Shown here piece after piece: positions 54,401-63,341 of a DNA stretch of 64,000 nucleotides. The notes below the pieces were generated by a model, which had not been told where the DNA came from, searched no databases, and worked only from the letters and a program-made list of their open reading frames with translations. The DNA is from Armatimonas rosea (GTDB lineage: Bacteria; Armatimonadota; Armatimonadia; Armatimonadales; Armatimonadaceae). Positions within the stretch are counted from its first letter, which is position 1, and each line of letters opens with the position of its first letter. The stretch is taken from positions 62,001 to 126,000 of the forward strand of contig NZ_JACHGW010000004.1 of NCBI RefSeq assembly GCF_014202505.1, given 5' to 3'. The translations under genes and the position numbers were made by a program.

Positions 54401-54530
54401 TGGTAAATGTCTGCTCTAGCCCCCCCGGCCCCCGCTCCGCCGGGGAGTTCTGTGGTCGCGCCGGCACGCTTGCCGCCAGCGCGAGGCCACCGGCGAGCGC
54501 CGCTCCCAAAAACACTTGCTTCCTTGCCAT
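51411..54530 (-). CDS. Large c-type-haem/DUF1592-DUF1588-type exported protein
   Basis: 1039 aa. Signal peptide 1-26. CAPCHG (about residue 56) is a CXXCH haem-binding motif, and SVCYTCHKVLTPLAYQ near the C-terminus is a second, as in DUF1588. Between are segments that fit PSCyt-type, carbohydrate-binding-like (DQSIDNRAHADLK) and PKD-like (RWTQIGGPRVAL) regions and a DUF1592-like helical region (AQCEAGIPLEKLVDGYLASKEF). Proteins of this build accompany DUF1501 in Planctomycetes and are thought to act in polysaccharide breakdown or periplasmic redox, unproven. TATAAT (54542-54537) lies 6 nt before the ATG. Confidence 0.85.
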   Translation of the reverse strand: MARKQVFLGAALAGGLALAASVPARPQNSPAERGPGGLEQTFTKELWPVLTGQCAPCHGKKNPSQLLLPADSHTAFLKLVAEGQFDPDNHSSIVYRVTTTDKNIIMPPQGMHKLTVAQITAFDHFAEGVRAQQALSGKKPDEQFPPYLTLPFTGAKKPTFDNTFLTFRQLRGKTKAIFADDGEREDRNLFLDNAALFGGADFVKRFDESAKASPTFLSGVELVARELASKAYLNRTGPFVGFTEQTSEREGITRLWKKLLFRDPTAPELAEAQAFLKSVRDSEASLRQTAPSDLRFSLTVSDERGQHVTREVGVAVRGDDHALTTLYVDQEAEEQPEKYLGSFTLAPGDMGQKVIISNAESYGNVSVVGVRIKGAELDKTLKVGEPGVLIEGAWKLSGASAEDNSENKGASQITFPLEVLKPGKYEVTFLWKRAAAPKAGKRPAGKNLAPSTLCRDLCVQVVSRDSVSAIATPPAPPVPPKGEAHFWIDQSIDNRAHADLKSSFVFGTEGGIEIRNDGTAKRVVADAVRLFVPGSETPILLRAGKAKNKEQWGKFPAESFNPYNTVGPDLLQDLASDGSKKPLSLFFTPPSGEGYDPQRAYRPAIVYPGKADNETRVPIVVKAQASSPIVQVSTPLVAQAGAAITLDASSSYNIQGSKLTFRWTQIGGPRVALADPTQPKLTMKTTRLSAQQAAWEGLCRALMAHPDFLFTRPRSLATMTDPKTRKRLQLVKLAQDLVGRTPSETELAQCEAGIPLEKLVDGYLASKEFTDFYFHRTRLYIESHGTPEQDEPARLWTYLALQNRPFQELLTADYTVDTAFQKQKRPAYFGKTGVLTMRGFIQGKPSLPHFNYSAQVCEKFLGYVFEVPDEIVTARQGITASATTDPKSVCYTCHKVLTPLAYQRAHWDDEGNYRAHDEYGLPIDSSDRDEVAAYPFKGEGIEAFATQAAQKERFLRTILQTHFVWYFGRELRAETDERGLYQRLWGAMAKSNYALKPLVKALVLTPEYLNGTVSAPLAPDPKKKRLAQLSALHQRMGVK

Positions 54531-54555
54531 AGGAAAATTATACCGCTGGATAGCC

Positions 54556-54588
54556 TTGACAACGCAAAAATTAGCGATAGCATAAAAT
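54556..54588 (+). promoter_or_regulatory. Candidate promoter of the kdp leader
   Basis: TTGACA (54556-54561) with either TAGCAT (54578-54583, 16-bp spacer) or TAAAAT (54583-54588, 21-bp spacer) as -10. Transcription would begin near 54590-54596, just before the structured leader. Confidence 0.5.
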
Positions 54589-54589
54589 C

Positions 54590-54717
54590 CAACTACATAA
54601 CGCTACGGACAACGAAGGTTGCCGAATCGAAGGGGCTACTGAGAATTCAGAAGCCAAGTCGTGAGGGAGGCCAGAGTTTTCGCTGAATCAATCAGCGATC
54701 ACTCTGGCCTCTTTTTT
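54590..54717 (+). promoter_or_regulatory. Candidate riboswitch with terminator, kdp leader copy
   Basis: Conserved core GGTTGCCGAATCGAAGGGGC (54617-54636) is shared with the leader at 63173 at 19 of 20 positions. 5' of it CAAC can pair with GTTG across a tetraloop; 3' of it a variable hairpin (GGCT-a-CTGA...TCAG-a-AGCC) leads to GTCGTGAGGGAGGCCAGAG, also conserved. GAGGCCAGAGT (54667-54677) then pairs with ACTCTGGCCTC (54701-54711), with an inner CGCTGA/TCAGCG hairpin and TTTTTT: an intrinsic terminator whose 5' arm lies in the conserved block. This is typical riboswitch design. The 5' core resembles ydaO, but other ydaO blocks are missing. Confidence 0.7.
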
Positions 54718-54758
54718 GTTTTTATCCCGGACGTTTACCGTCCATGAAAGAAAGACCG

Positions 54759-54839
54759 ATGGATCTTGTCTATGTGCTGCTGACCCTTGGCGCGTTCGCG
54801 CTCTGTGGCCTCTACATCCGGGGCTGCGAGAGGCTCTGA
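54759..54839 (+). CDS. Kdp-operon 26-aa membrane microprotein
   Basis: Encodes 26 residues, MDLVYVLLTLGAFALCGL then YIRGCERL, with one membrane helix and a charged end. It lies between the terminator and kdpF with 1 nt to the kdpF ATG, so it is translated on the same mRNA. It resembles KdpF in size but not in sequence. Similar short frames are known upstream of kdpF in other genomes to my recollection, but are seldom annotated. Confidence 0.55.
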   Translation: MDLVYVLLTLGAFALCGLYIRGCERL

Positions 54840-54840
54840 G

Positions 54841-54927
54841 ATGCTTGATTATCTGATCACCGGCGGGATCGCAGTGCTCCTGCTGGGCTATCTGCTCTAT
54901 GCACTGCTACGACCGGAGAAGTTCTAA
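54841..54927 (+). CDS. kdpF: K+-transporting ATPase small subunit KdpF
   Basis: 28 aa: a hydrophobic helix (ITGGIAVLLLGYLLYALL) ending RPEKF, the conserved KdpF tail. It stabilises the KdpABC complex in the inner membrane. The TAA stop overlaps the kdpA ATG (TAATGA). Confidence 0.85.
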   Translation: MLDYLITGGIAVLLLGYLLYALLRPEKF

Positions 54928-56591
54928 TGACACCCCATGGAGCGCTTCAGATAGCGCTGTACTGCCTGGTCCTGCTCGCTCTCACAAAGCCCGTCGGTGC
55001 CTACATGGCGCGGGTATTCTCGGGCGAGGTGACTTGGCTCAAGCCGGTGGAGAGGCGCTGGTACCAGCTACTGGGCGTGCGCGACGATGAGGAGATGCCG
55101 TGGCAGACCTATAGCCAAGCGTTGCTTGTGTTCAGCGCGATAGGCATGCTTTTCACCTACGCCCTGCTACGCCTGCAAGGCCAACTGCCCCTGAACCCGC
55201 AGGGATTCTCGGGGAAGGAGATGACACCCGATCTCGCCTTCAACACCGCCGCGAGCTTTACGACCAACACCAACTGGCAGAGCTACGTGCCGGAGGCGAC
55301 GGTCTCCTACTTCTCCAATATGGTCGCGCTGGCGATCCACAACTGGATGAGCGCTGCGGCAGGGATCGCGGTTGCGCTAGCGCTGGTGCGAGGTTTTGCA
55401 CGCCGCCAGACGGTAGGGCTGGGCTCGTTCTGGGTGGACGTGACCCGAGCGACTCTCTGTGTGCTCTTGCCTGGGTGCTTTGTCTACGCGCTGTTTCTGG
55501 TCAGCCAGGGCGTGCCACAAAACTTCGATGCCTACACAAAAGTGACCACGCTGGAGGGCACGGCGCAGACACTAGCACAGGGCCCGGTGGCATCGCAGGA
55601 GTGCATCAAGATGCTGGGGACCAACGGGGGCGGCTTCTTCAACGCCAACTCGGCGCATCCCTACGAGAACCCGACTCCGCTCACCAACTTTGTCCAGATG
55701 CTCTCGATCTTTCTGATCCCGGCAGGCCTCACCTACACCTTTGGCAGGCTTGTCGGCAACACCCGGCAGGGCTGGGCGCTCTTTGGGGCGATGGCGGCAC
55801 TCTTTCTTGTGGGCGTCGTGGCCTGCTACGGAGCAGAGGCGGCGGGAAACAACCTAGAGGGGAAAGAGACGCGCTTTGGGATTGTCGGCTCGGCGCTCTT
55901 TGCCGTGGTCACCACCGATGCATCGTGTGGGGCGGTCAATGCGATGCACGACTCCTTTACGCCGCTGGGAGGCCTCGTGCCCTTGGTCAATATCCAGCTC
56001 GGCGAGGTGGTCTTTGGTGGAGTCGGGGCGGGGCTCTATGGGATGCTGATGTTCGCGGTGCTTGCGGTGTTTATCGCGGGACTGATGGTGGGACGCACCC
56101 CCGAGTACCTGGGCAAGAAGATCGAGCAGTATGAGGTCAAGATGGCGATGCTGGCGACCTTGGTGCTCGCCGCGTCCACATTGCTCTTTACCGCAGTGGG
56201 CGTGAGTGTCTCGGCGCTCTCTAGCACGACCAACAACGCCGGGGCACACGGCCTCAGTGAAGTTCTCTATGCCTACACATCGGCGACCGGCAACAATGGC
56301 TCGGCGTTTGCGGGGCTGACGGCAAACTCCCCCGCGTGGAACGTGACCTTGGGAGTCGCGATGCTCGCCGGGCGCTTTTTGATGATTGTCCCCCTGCTTG
56401 CGATGGCGGGAAGCCTTGCGAAAAAGAAGCTCACGCCCGCAACCTCGGGGACATTTCCTACCGATGGTGGGACATTCACGGCGCTCTTGATCGGAGTGGT
56501 GGTGATTGTCGGTGCTCTCACCTATCTCCCGGCACTTGCCCTGGGGCCAATCGTGGAGCACTTCCAGTGGCAGGCAGGAAAGGCGTTTTAG
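54927..56591 (+). CDS. kdpA: K+-transporting ATPase, channel subunit KdpA
   Basis: 554 aa, the usual length. Superfamily-of-K+-transporter fold with four selectivity-type loops (TNTNWQSY, GTNGGGFFNANSAHPYENPTP, SCGAVNAM, TGNNGSAFAG). Binds and passes K+; energised by KdpB. First large gene of a K+-limitation operon preceded by the candidate riboswitch. Confidence 0.96.
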   Translation: MTPHGALQIALYCLVLLALTKPVGAYMARVFSGEVTWLKPVERRWYQLLGVRDDEEMPWQTYSQALLVFSAIGMLFTYALLRLQGQLPLNPQGFSGKEMTPDLAFNTAASFTTNTNWQSYVPEATVSYFSNMVALAIHNWMSAAAGIAVALALVRGFARRQTVGLGSFWVDVTRATLCVLLPGCFVYALFLVSQGVPQNFDAYTKVTTLEGTAQTLAQGPVASQECIKMLGTNGGGFFNANSAHPYENPTPLTNFVQMLSIFLIPAGLTYTFGRLVGNTRQGWALFGAMAALFLVGVVACYGAEAAGNNLEGKETRFGIVGSALFAVVTTDASCGAVNAMHDSFTPLGGLVPLVNIQLGEVVFGGVGAGLYGMLMFAVLAVFIAGLMVGRTPEYLGKKIEQYEVKMAMLATLVLAASTLLFTAVGVSVSALSSTTNNAGAHGLSEVLYAYTSATGNNGSAFAGLTANSPAWNVTLGVAMLAGRFLMIVPLLAMAGSLAKKKLTPATSGTFPTDGGTFTALLIGVVVIVGALTYLPALALGPIVEHFQWQAGKAF

Positions 56592-56594
56592 CTC

Positions 56595-58628
<2,034 letters not shown>

Positions 58629-58632
58629 ACCC

Positions 58633-59205
58633 ATGAAAAACCAACTCCGACCGGCGCTTGTCAGCGTCGCTCTCTTCACCCTCGTGACGGGATTTCTCTT
58701 CCCTGGCGCCGTTACAGCCGTCGCGGCCCTCGCCTTTCCGAAACAGGCACATGGGAGTCTCGTTGTCAAAGCCGGCAAGGTCATCGGCTCAACACTCATC
58801 GGGCAAAACTTCACGAAGCCCGAGTACTTCCACCCCAGGCCATCGGCGGCGGGTAACGGCTTCGATGGCACGAGCTCGGGCAGCACCAACCTTGGCCCCA
58901 CCAGCGCCAAGCTGCGGACCCAACAGACGGACCTTACCAGCGCCTACCGTACCGAAAATACGCTTGATGCCAGCGGCACTGTCCCCGTGGATGCGGTCAC
59001 ACGCTCCGCCTCCGGGCTCGATCCGCACATCTCCCCCGAGAACGCGCTCCTCCAAGCCGCGCGGGTGGCAAAAGCACGGGGCAAGAGCCTCGAGTCTGTC
59101 AAGGCGCTGGTGGCTCAGCACACGGAGGGCCGGACGTTTGGAGTGCTTGGGGAGCCGCGCGTGAATGTCCTGGCGCTCAATCTCGCCCTCGACGGACTAC
59201 AATAG
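58633..59205 (+). CDS. kdpC: K+-transporting ATPase, subunit KdpC
   Basis: 190 aa from ATG 58633 (MKNQLRPALVSVALFTLVTG); a longer frame to 58549 lies within kdpB and is rejected. One N-terminal membrane helix, then the periplasmic domain with YFHPRPSAAG and SASGLDPHISPENALLQ, KdpC hallmarks. Assembles the KdpFABC complex. HK gene begins 3 nt after the stop. Confidence 0.95.
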   Translation: MKNQLRPALVSVALFTLVTGFLFPGAVTAVAALAFPKQAHGSLVVKAGKVIGSTLIGQNFTKPEYFHPRPSAAGNGFDGTSSGSTNLGPTSAKLRTQQTDLTSAYRTENTLDASGTVPVDAVTRSASGLDPHISPENALLQAARVAKARGKSLESVKALVAQHTEGRTFGVLGEPRVNVLALNLALDGLQ

Positions 59206-59208
59206 GCC

Positions 59209-60888
59209 ATGCAAAACCTCCGACGCCAGCTCTTGCTTAGCCACTTGCTCCTGATTGGGCTGATGCTTCTGCTACTCGCGGGCGGCGTCCTGCGCTTCTT
59301 CCATCTCGGGCGCTCCATCGACCGGGTCTTGGATGCCAATGTCAAGAGTGTCCTGCTCATGCAGCAGACCAAAGACGCGCTCAGTGCCCAGCCCGTGCGC
59401 CTCCCCGAGGCGGCGTTTGCGATCCAGCAAGAGCTCGGGAACATCACCGAGCCCGGTGAGGGGGAGCTGGCAGAGGCACTGAGGGACGGTTTTGACGCGC
59501 TCCGAACGGGCACCGGCGATCGAAAGCAGGTTAGTGCCAAGGCGCAGGAGATCCTGGAGCTCAACCTCGCCGCGATGCGCCGCGCCGATGCCGAGGCCAA
59601 GCACGAGGCGCGACAGTCCGCGCTCCTCGGGGCCGCGGCGACTGTTGGCGCGGCGGTGCTCGCCGTGCTCTTGGCCCGTCGGGCTGTTCAAGGGGCGCTC
59701 CTGCCGCTGGTCTCGCTCGCTCGCCAGGCCGAGGAGGTTGGCGAGGGACGGCTCAACCAGCGGATCGAGCTCACCCGCAGCGATGAGATCGGCACCCTGG
59801 CCCGGGCCTTCAACGGCATGTCCGAGAAGCTCGCCGAGGCACGGGCGGCGCTGGAGGCACGACTGATCCGCGCCGAGCGCATGAACGATGCCGCCCTGGA
59901 GAGCCTCTACGATCCCGTGATTGTCACCGATGCGGCCGGGCGGCTGGTCCACCTCAATCGTGCGGCCGAGAGCCTACTGGGGCAACCCCTCGGCACGCGG
60001 CTCGGCGAGGCGCGGCTGGCACAGGCCGTGGACACCGCGCTCCAGGAGGGCAAGACGGTCGCCCCCGACGATAGCTCGGCGCTGGTGGGGCTCAAGGACA
60101 AGACCTTCCGCCTCCGTGTCAGCCCGATGCGCACGGAGAGCGAGCCCCTCGGCGCAGTGATCGTCCTGGAGGATATCACCTCGCTTCAGGAAGTAGACCG
60201 CCTCAAGACCGAGTTCATCAGTGTGGCCTCGCACGAGCTCCGAACCCCCGTGACCAGCCTGCTCCTCTCGGTCCAGCTCCTCCAGGAGGGAGCGGTTGGG
60301 ACCCTCACGGCACCCCAGAGCCAGCTGATCCAAGCCCAGCGCGACGATCTTGAGCGCCTGGAGCGGCTCCTGCGAGAACTGCTGGACCTGACCAAGCTAG
60401 AGAGCGGTGCGAGCCCACCCCAGCTGGAGGCAGTTGCCGCACGCTCCCTCTGCACGGCGGCGCTTGACGGGATTCGTGCGGAGGCGGGCGCACAAGGAGT
60501 CTCCCTGGCGGTTGGGACACTAACCGAGACCTTGGTTTGGGCAGACACAGGGCAGCTCACGCGGGTTCTCACCAACCTCCTGGGCAACGCCATCCGGCAC
60601 ACGCCCCGCGGCGGCACCGTGACCCTCGAGGCACGTGAGCTGCCATCGGAAGTGATTGTTACGGTCTCGGACACGGGGAGCGGGATTCCCCAGGAGTATC
60701 TGAGCGAGATCTTCGGGCGCTTTACCCAGGTGCCCGGAGCCACCCGCGGCGGGGCAGGACTTGGCCTCTCCCTCGCCAAAGCCATTGTCGAGGCGCACGG
60801 CGGCACGATCGCCGCCCAGAGCGCTGGTGTCGGCAAGGGAAGTGCCTTTATCTTCACCTTGCCCCGAACAGAGAAAACACGAGAGTAA
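59209..60888 (+). CDS. Sensor histidine kinase of the kdp locus
   Basis: 559 aa. TM1 about 8-28, short periplasmic loop, TM2 about 137-157, HAMP about 157-212, PAS about 230-325, HisKA with SHELRTPV (His342), HATPase with N box NLLGNAIRHTP, DTGSGIP and GLGLSLAKAIV. It carries no KdpD/Usp domain; these are on a separate protein two genes downstream. Together they could form a split KdpD. Input ligand unknown. Followed by its response regulator after 5 nt. Confidence 0.92.
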   Translation: MQNLRRQLLLSHLLLIGLMLLLLAGGVLRFFHLGRSIDRVLDANVKSVLLMQQTKDALSAQPVRLPEAAFAIQQELGNITEPGEGELAEALRDGFDALRTGTGDRKQVSAKAQEILELNLAAMRRADAEAKHEARQSALLGAAATVGAAVLAVLLARRAVQGALLPLVSLARQAEEVGEGRLNQRIELTRSDEIGTLARAFNGMSEKLAEARAALEARLIRAERMNDAALESLYDPVIVTDAAGRLVHLNRAAESLLGQPLGTRLGEARLAQAVDTALQEGKTVAPDDSSALVGLKDKTFRLRVSPMRTESEPLGAVIVLEDITSLQEVDRLKTEFISVASHELRTPVTSLLLSVQLLQEGAVGTLTAPQSQLIQAQRDDLERLERLLRELLDLTKLESGASPPQLEAVAARSLCTAALDGIRAEAGAQGVSLAVGTLTETLVWADTGQLTRVLTNLLGNAIRHTPRGGTVTLEARELPSEVIVTVSDTGSGIPQEYLSEIFGRFTQVPGATRGGAGLGLSLAKAIVEAHGGTIAAQSAGVGKGSAFIFTLPRTEKTRE

Positions 60889-60893
60889 ACATC

Positions 60894-61658
60894 ATGGCAA
60901 AGCTACTAATTATCGACGATGAGAGCAATATCCGGCTGATGCTTCGGCTCGCCCTCGAGCATGTGGGGCACACGGTTGAGCAGGCGGGCGACGGCATCGA
61001 GGGCCTAGAAAAGTTCGGGCAGGGCGCGGGCTGGGACCTGGTCCTGCTCGATCACCGCATGCCGGGAATGGAGGGAATCGATGTCTTGCGCGAGCTGCGC
61101 CGACGAAATCCCCACGCGCGGGTGGTGATGATCACGGCCTTTGGGACGGTCGATCTGGCATCGGAGGCGATCCGGGCAGGCGCGACCGACTTCCTGCGAA
61201 AGCCCTTCACGATCGAGGTGCTGCGCGAGGCGGTCGAGGCGGCCCTGAGCGAGCGCCCCCACCTGCCCCATATCGCCAATGCCGCCCCCCAGCCCAGCCT
61301 CTCGTTTGAGCGCCTCGGGATCAACGGCTACCGCCTCGCCAGCCTCCCCGGCCTGGAGCACCACCCCGATCAGAGCGTCACCAAGGTCTTCAGTGTCCAG
61401 AAAACCGAGGGGGCGGGTCGTGCGTGCCGGGTGACTCTCACGGCGGCGGCGGTGGAGCAGGTTCGCCAGCACGCGCTTGGAAGCCCCCTCCCTGGCGGTG
61501 ATACGTTTTGGGAGGCGCTCTGTGGCGAGGCGCTCGCCAACTACCTCTGGCAGAATGTCACCCTCCCCACGGGCGGCCAGCTACTGGTGGAGGAGCTGAC
61601 ATCGGGGCTGCGCCGCTGGGTCGATGCAGTGGTTCAGACAGCGGGAGCGGTGGCCTAA
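60894..61658 (+). CDS. Response regulator with unrecognised C-terminal output domain
   Basis: 254 aa. Receiver domain 1-120: Asp8, Asp9, phosphoacceptor Asp53, Thr81 and Lys103. Residues 120-254 show no OmpR, NarL, AAA+ or HD-GYP pattern; the text (FSVQKTEGAGRACRVTLTAAAVEQV, then DTFWEALCGEALANYLWQNV, LLVEELTSGLRRW) is mixed alpha/beta. KdpE normally has an OmpR-type DNA-binding domain, so the output is unusual: a new domain, protein-protein output, or degenerate form. Between the kinase and the KdpD-like gene. Confidence 0.88.
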   Translation: MAKLLIIDDESNIRLMLRLALEHVGHTVEQAGDGIEGLEKFGQGAGWDLVLLDHRMPGMEGIDVLRELRRRNPHARVVMITAFGTVDLASEAIRAGATDFLRKPFTIEVLREAVEAALSERPHLPHIANAAPQPSLSFERLGINGYRLASLPGLEHHPDQSVTKVFSVQKTEGAGRACRVTLTAAAVEQVRQHALGSPLPGGDTFWEALCGEALANYLWQNVTLPTGGQLLVEELTSGLRRWVDAVVQTAGAVA

Positions 61659-61661
61659 GCG

Positions 61662-62774
61662 ATGGACCTGGGTGTGGGAAGCACGCCGCGCGGGCGGCAC
61701 AAGATCTTTCTGGGCTTCGCGGCAGGTGTCGGCAAGACCTGCGAGATGCTCTCGGAGGCCAACCGGCGGCGGGAGCGCGGCCAGGAGGTGGTGATTGGCT
61801 ACCTGGAGACCCACGGCCGCGCTGGCACCGAGGCGCTGATCGGGGAGCTTCCCTGTGTCCCGCGCCGCCAGCAGGCCTACAAGGGGAGCACCTTTGAGGA
61901 GATGGACACGGAGGCGATCCTGGCCCGCCCACCGCAGTGCGTTCTCGTCGATGAGCTGGCCCATACCAATGTCCCCGGAAGCCCCCGCGCCAAGCGCTGG
62001 CAAGATGTGGAGGTGCTCCTCGCGGCAGGAATCAATGTCCTCTCGACCCTCAATGTCCAGCACCTGGAGAGCCTCAACGACACGGTCTTGGAGATCACGG
62101 GAGTGCGCGTCCGGGAGACCGTCCCCGACCACGTCCTACGCGATGCCGACGAGGTCCAGATGATCGATATCACGCCCCGTGCGCTGGTCAACCGCCTGGA
62201 GCGCGGCGATATCTACAAGCCCGAGAAAGTGGCGCAGGCCCGACAGAACTGGTTTCGGGAGGGGAACCTCAATGCCCTGCGGGAGATCGCGCTCCGGGAG
62301 ATCGCGCAAGAGGTTGATGACGAGCTAGAGACCTACCGGCGCGAGCGTCGGATCGCCCAGCCCTGGGCCACCCACGACCGGATCATGGTCTGCCTCTCCC
62401 CGACCCAGTCGTCGCTGCGGATCCTGCGGCGGGGCTGGCGGATCGCCCGGCGGCTGAAAGGCGAGCTGGTGGCGGTCTATGTCGAGGCGCGGCCCCCACG
62501 GCCGCAGGAGCAAGCGATCCTCAAGGCGGACTTTGCGGTCGCCGACCAGCTCCAGATTCCGGTCGTGACCCTCCAGGGCTCGGATGTGGCGGCGGAGCTG
62601 GTGCGGTATGCTCGGGAGAAGAGTGTGACTCAGGTGGTCCTGGGGCACTCGGACCGCTCGCACTGGCAGGAGCTCCTGCGCGGCAGTATCGTCAATCGCC
62701 TGACCCGTGAGCTACGCTCCATCGACCTTCTCATCATGGCAAACAGTACACAAGCAACTCAGGAGGCGCTCTAA
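61662..62774 (+). CDS. KdpD sensor half (KdpD domain + Usp domain), no kinase
   Basis: 370 aa. N-terminal KdpD domain: Walker A GFAAGVGKT (18-26), VDELAHTN Walker B, PGSPRAKRWQDV and VNRLERGDIYKPEK. Residues about 225-370 are a Usp domain (RIMVCLSPTQSS, then VTQVVLGHSDRSHWQELLRGS). The four membrane helices, HisKA and HATPase of a full KdpD are absent. In S. aureus the KdpD Usp domain binds c-di-AMP; whether this one does cannot be read. It probably modulates the separate kinase encoded two genes upstream. Three bases after the receiver gene. Confidence 0.92.
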   Translation: MDLGVGSTPRGRHKIFLGFAAGVGKTCEMLSEANRRRERGQEVVIGYLETHGRAGTEALIGELPCVPRRQQAYKGSTFEEMDTEAILARPPQCVLVDELAHTNVPGSPRAKRWQDVEVLLAAGINVLSTLNVQHLESLNDTVLEITGVRVRETVPDHVLRDADEVQMIDITPRALVNRLERGDIYKPEKVAQARQNWFREGNLNALREIALREIAQEVDDELETYRRERRIAQPWATHDRIMVCLSPTQSSLRILRRGWRIARRLKGELVAVYVEARPPRPQEQAILKADFAVADQLQIPVVTLQGSDVAAELVRYAREKSVTQVVLGHSDRSHWQELLRGSIVNRLTRELRSIDLLIMANSTQATQEAL

Positions 62775-62776
62775 CC

Positions 62777-63151
62777 ATGCCCAAGACCAAAGGCGAGCTG
62801 GAGTCAGAAGCGGCCAGCGCGACTGTCAAGTTTCAGCGTGAGCAGCAGGGCCGTGGCCCCACCGATGTGCGCGCGACCCTGGTCGGGGAGCTGCTCCTGG
62901 TGCGCTCCAGCGGGATCTTCACCCCCACCGAGGCGCATCTGGCAGTCTCCGACGAGGGCCGCAAGCTGATCAAGTCCGCCCGGATCGAGCTGCGGAGCAT
63001 CAACCACGGTGAGATCGAGGCGATCCTCTCCGACCTCGCGCGGAGCGTCGTGGTGCGCAGCTACTACGACCTCAATGTCGAGGCCGCCGAGCAGGTCGAG
63101 GTCTATATCTTCGCGGAGAACATAGAAAAAAGACTGCTTGCACCCCACTGA
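62777..63151 (+). CDS. MpsC-family (DUF2294) protein
   Basis: 124 aa. Matches the DUF2294/MpsC family: EQQGRGPTDVRATLVGELLLV, SGIFTPTEAHLAVSDEGRKL and terminal AENIEKRL. In S. aureus MpsABC is a bicarbonate/cation system, but stand-alone MpsC-type proteins have no clear role. Here it lies 2 nt after the KdpD-like gene and closes the operon, so a role in K+ or membrane-potential control is plausible. Confidence 0.8.
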   Translation: MPKTKGELESEAASATVKFQREQQGRGPTDVRATLVGELLLVRSSGIFTPTEAHLAVSDEGRKLIKSARIELRSINHGEIEAILSDLARSVVVRSYYDLNVEAAEQVEVYIFAENIEKRLLAPH

Positions 63152-63166
63152 AAGCGGAGGTAAAGT
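63138..63166 (+). promoter_or_regulatory. Promoter of the KimA-like gene leader
   Basis: TTGCAC (63138-63143), 17-bp spacer, TAAAGT (63161-63166). It overlaps the end of the MpsC-family gene. Transcription would start near 63173. Confidence 0.6.
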
Positions 63167-63172
63167 GCGTTT

Positions 63173-63325
63173 CATAGCAACTAAATAATGCTCGCGCAAC
63201 CTCAGGTTGCCGAAACGAAGGGGCACGGACACCGTGTCTTGTCGCGACGGAGGCCAAAGAAGCGTGGTTGAGCCGGAAAGCGTTTGTCTTTCCGACTCCC
63301 ACCTTTTTTGGCCTCCGTTTTTTTT
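63173..63325 (+). promoter_or_regulatory. Candidate riboswitch with terminator, KimA copy
   Basis: Core GGTTGCCGAAACGAAGGGGC (63205-63224) differs from the kdp copy at one base. GCAAC/GTTGC hairpin 5' of it, variable hairpin CACGG/CCGTG 3' of it, then GTCGCGACGGAGGCCAAAG, conserved. CGGAGGCCAAA (63248-63258) pairs with TTTGGCCTCCG (63307-63317), inner stem GGAAAG/CTTTCC, then eight T. The loop insert differs fully from the kdp copy while the stem position is kept. This supports selection on structure. Confidence 0.7.
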
Positions 63326-63341
63326 GCTCTGGAACAAATAC

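Noticed and set aside
54590-54717. Assigning the kdp leader directly to the ydaO (c-di-AMP) class
   Set aside because: Only the 5' GGTTGCCGAAT part is similar; later ydaO blocks are absent and the element is far shorter. Left as a candidate riboswitch of open class.
59193-59208. TACAAT 5 nt before the histidine kinase ATG as an internal promoter
   Set aside because: It overlaps the last codons of kdpC (CTACAATAG) in a tight operon; it fits the leaderless pattern but could be chance, so it was not listed as a feature.
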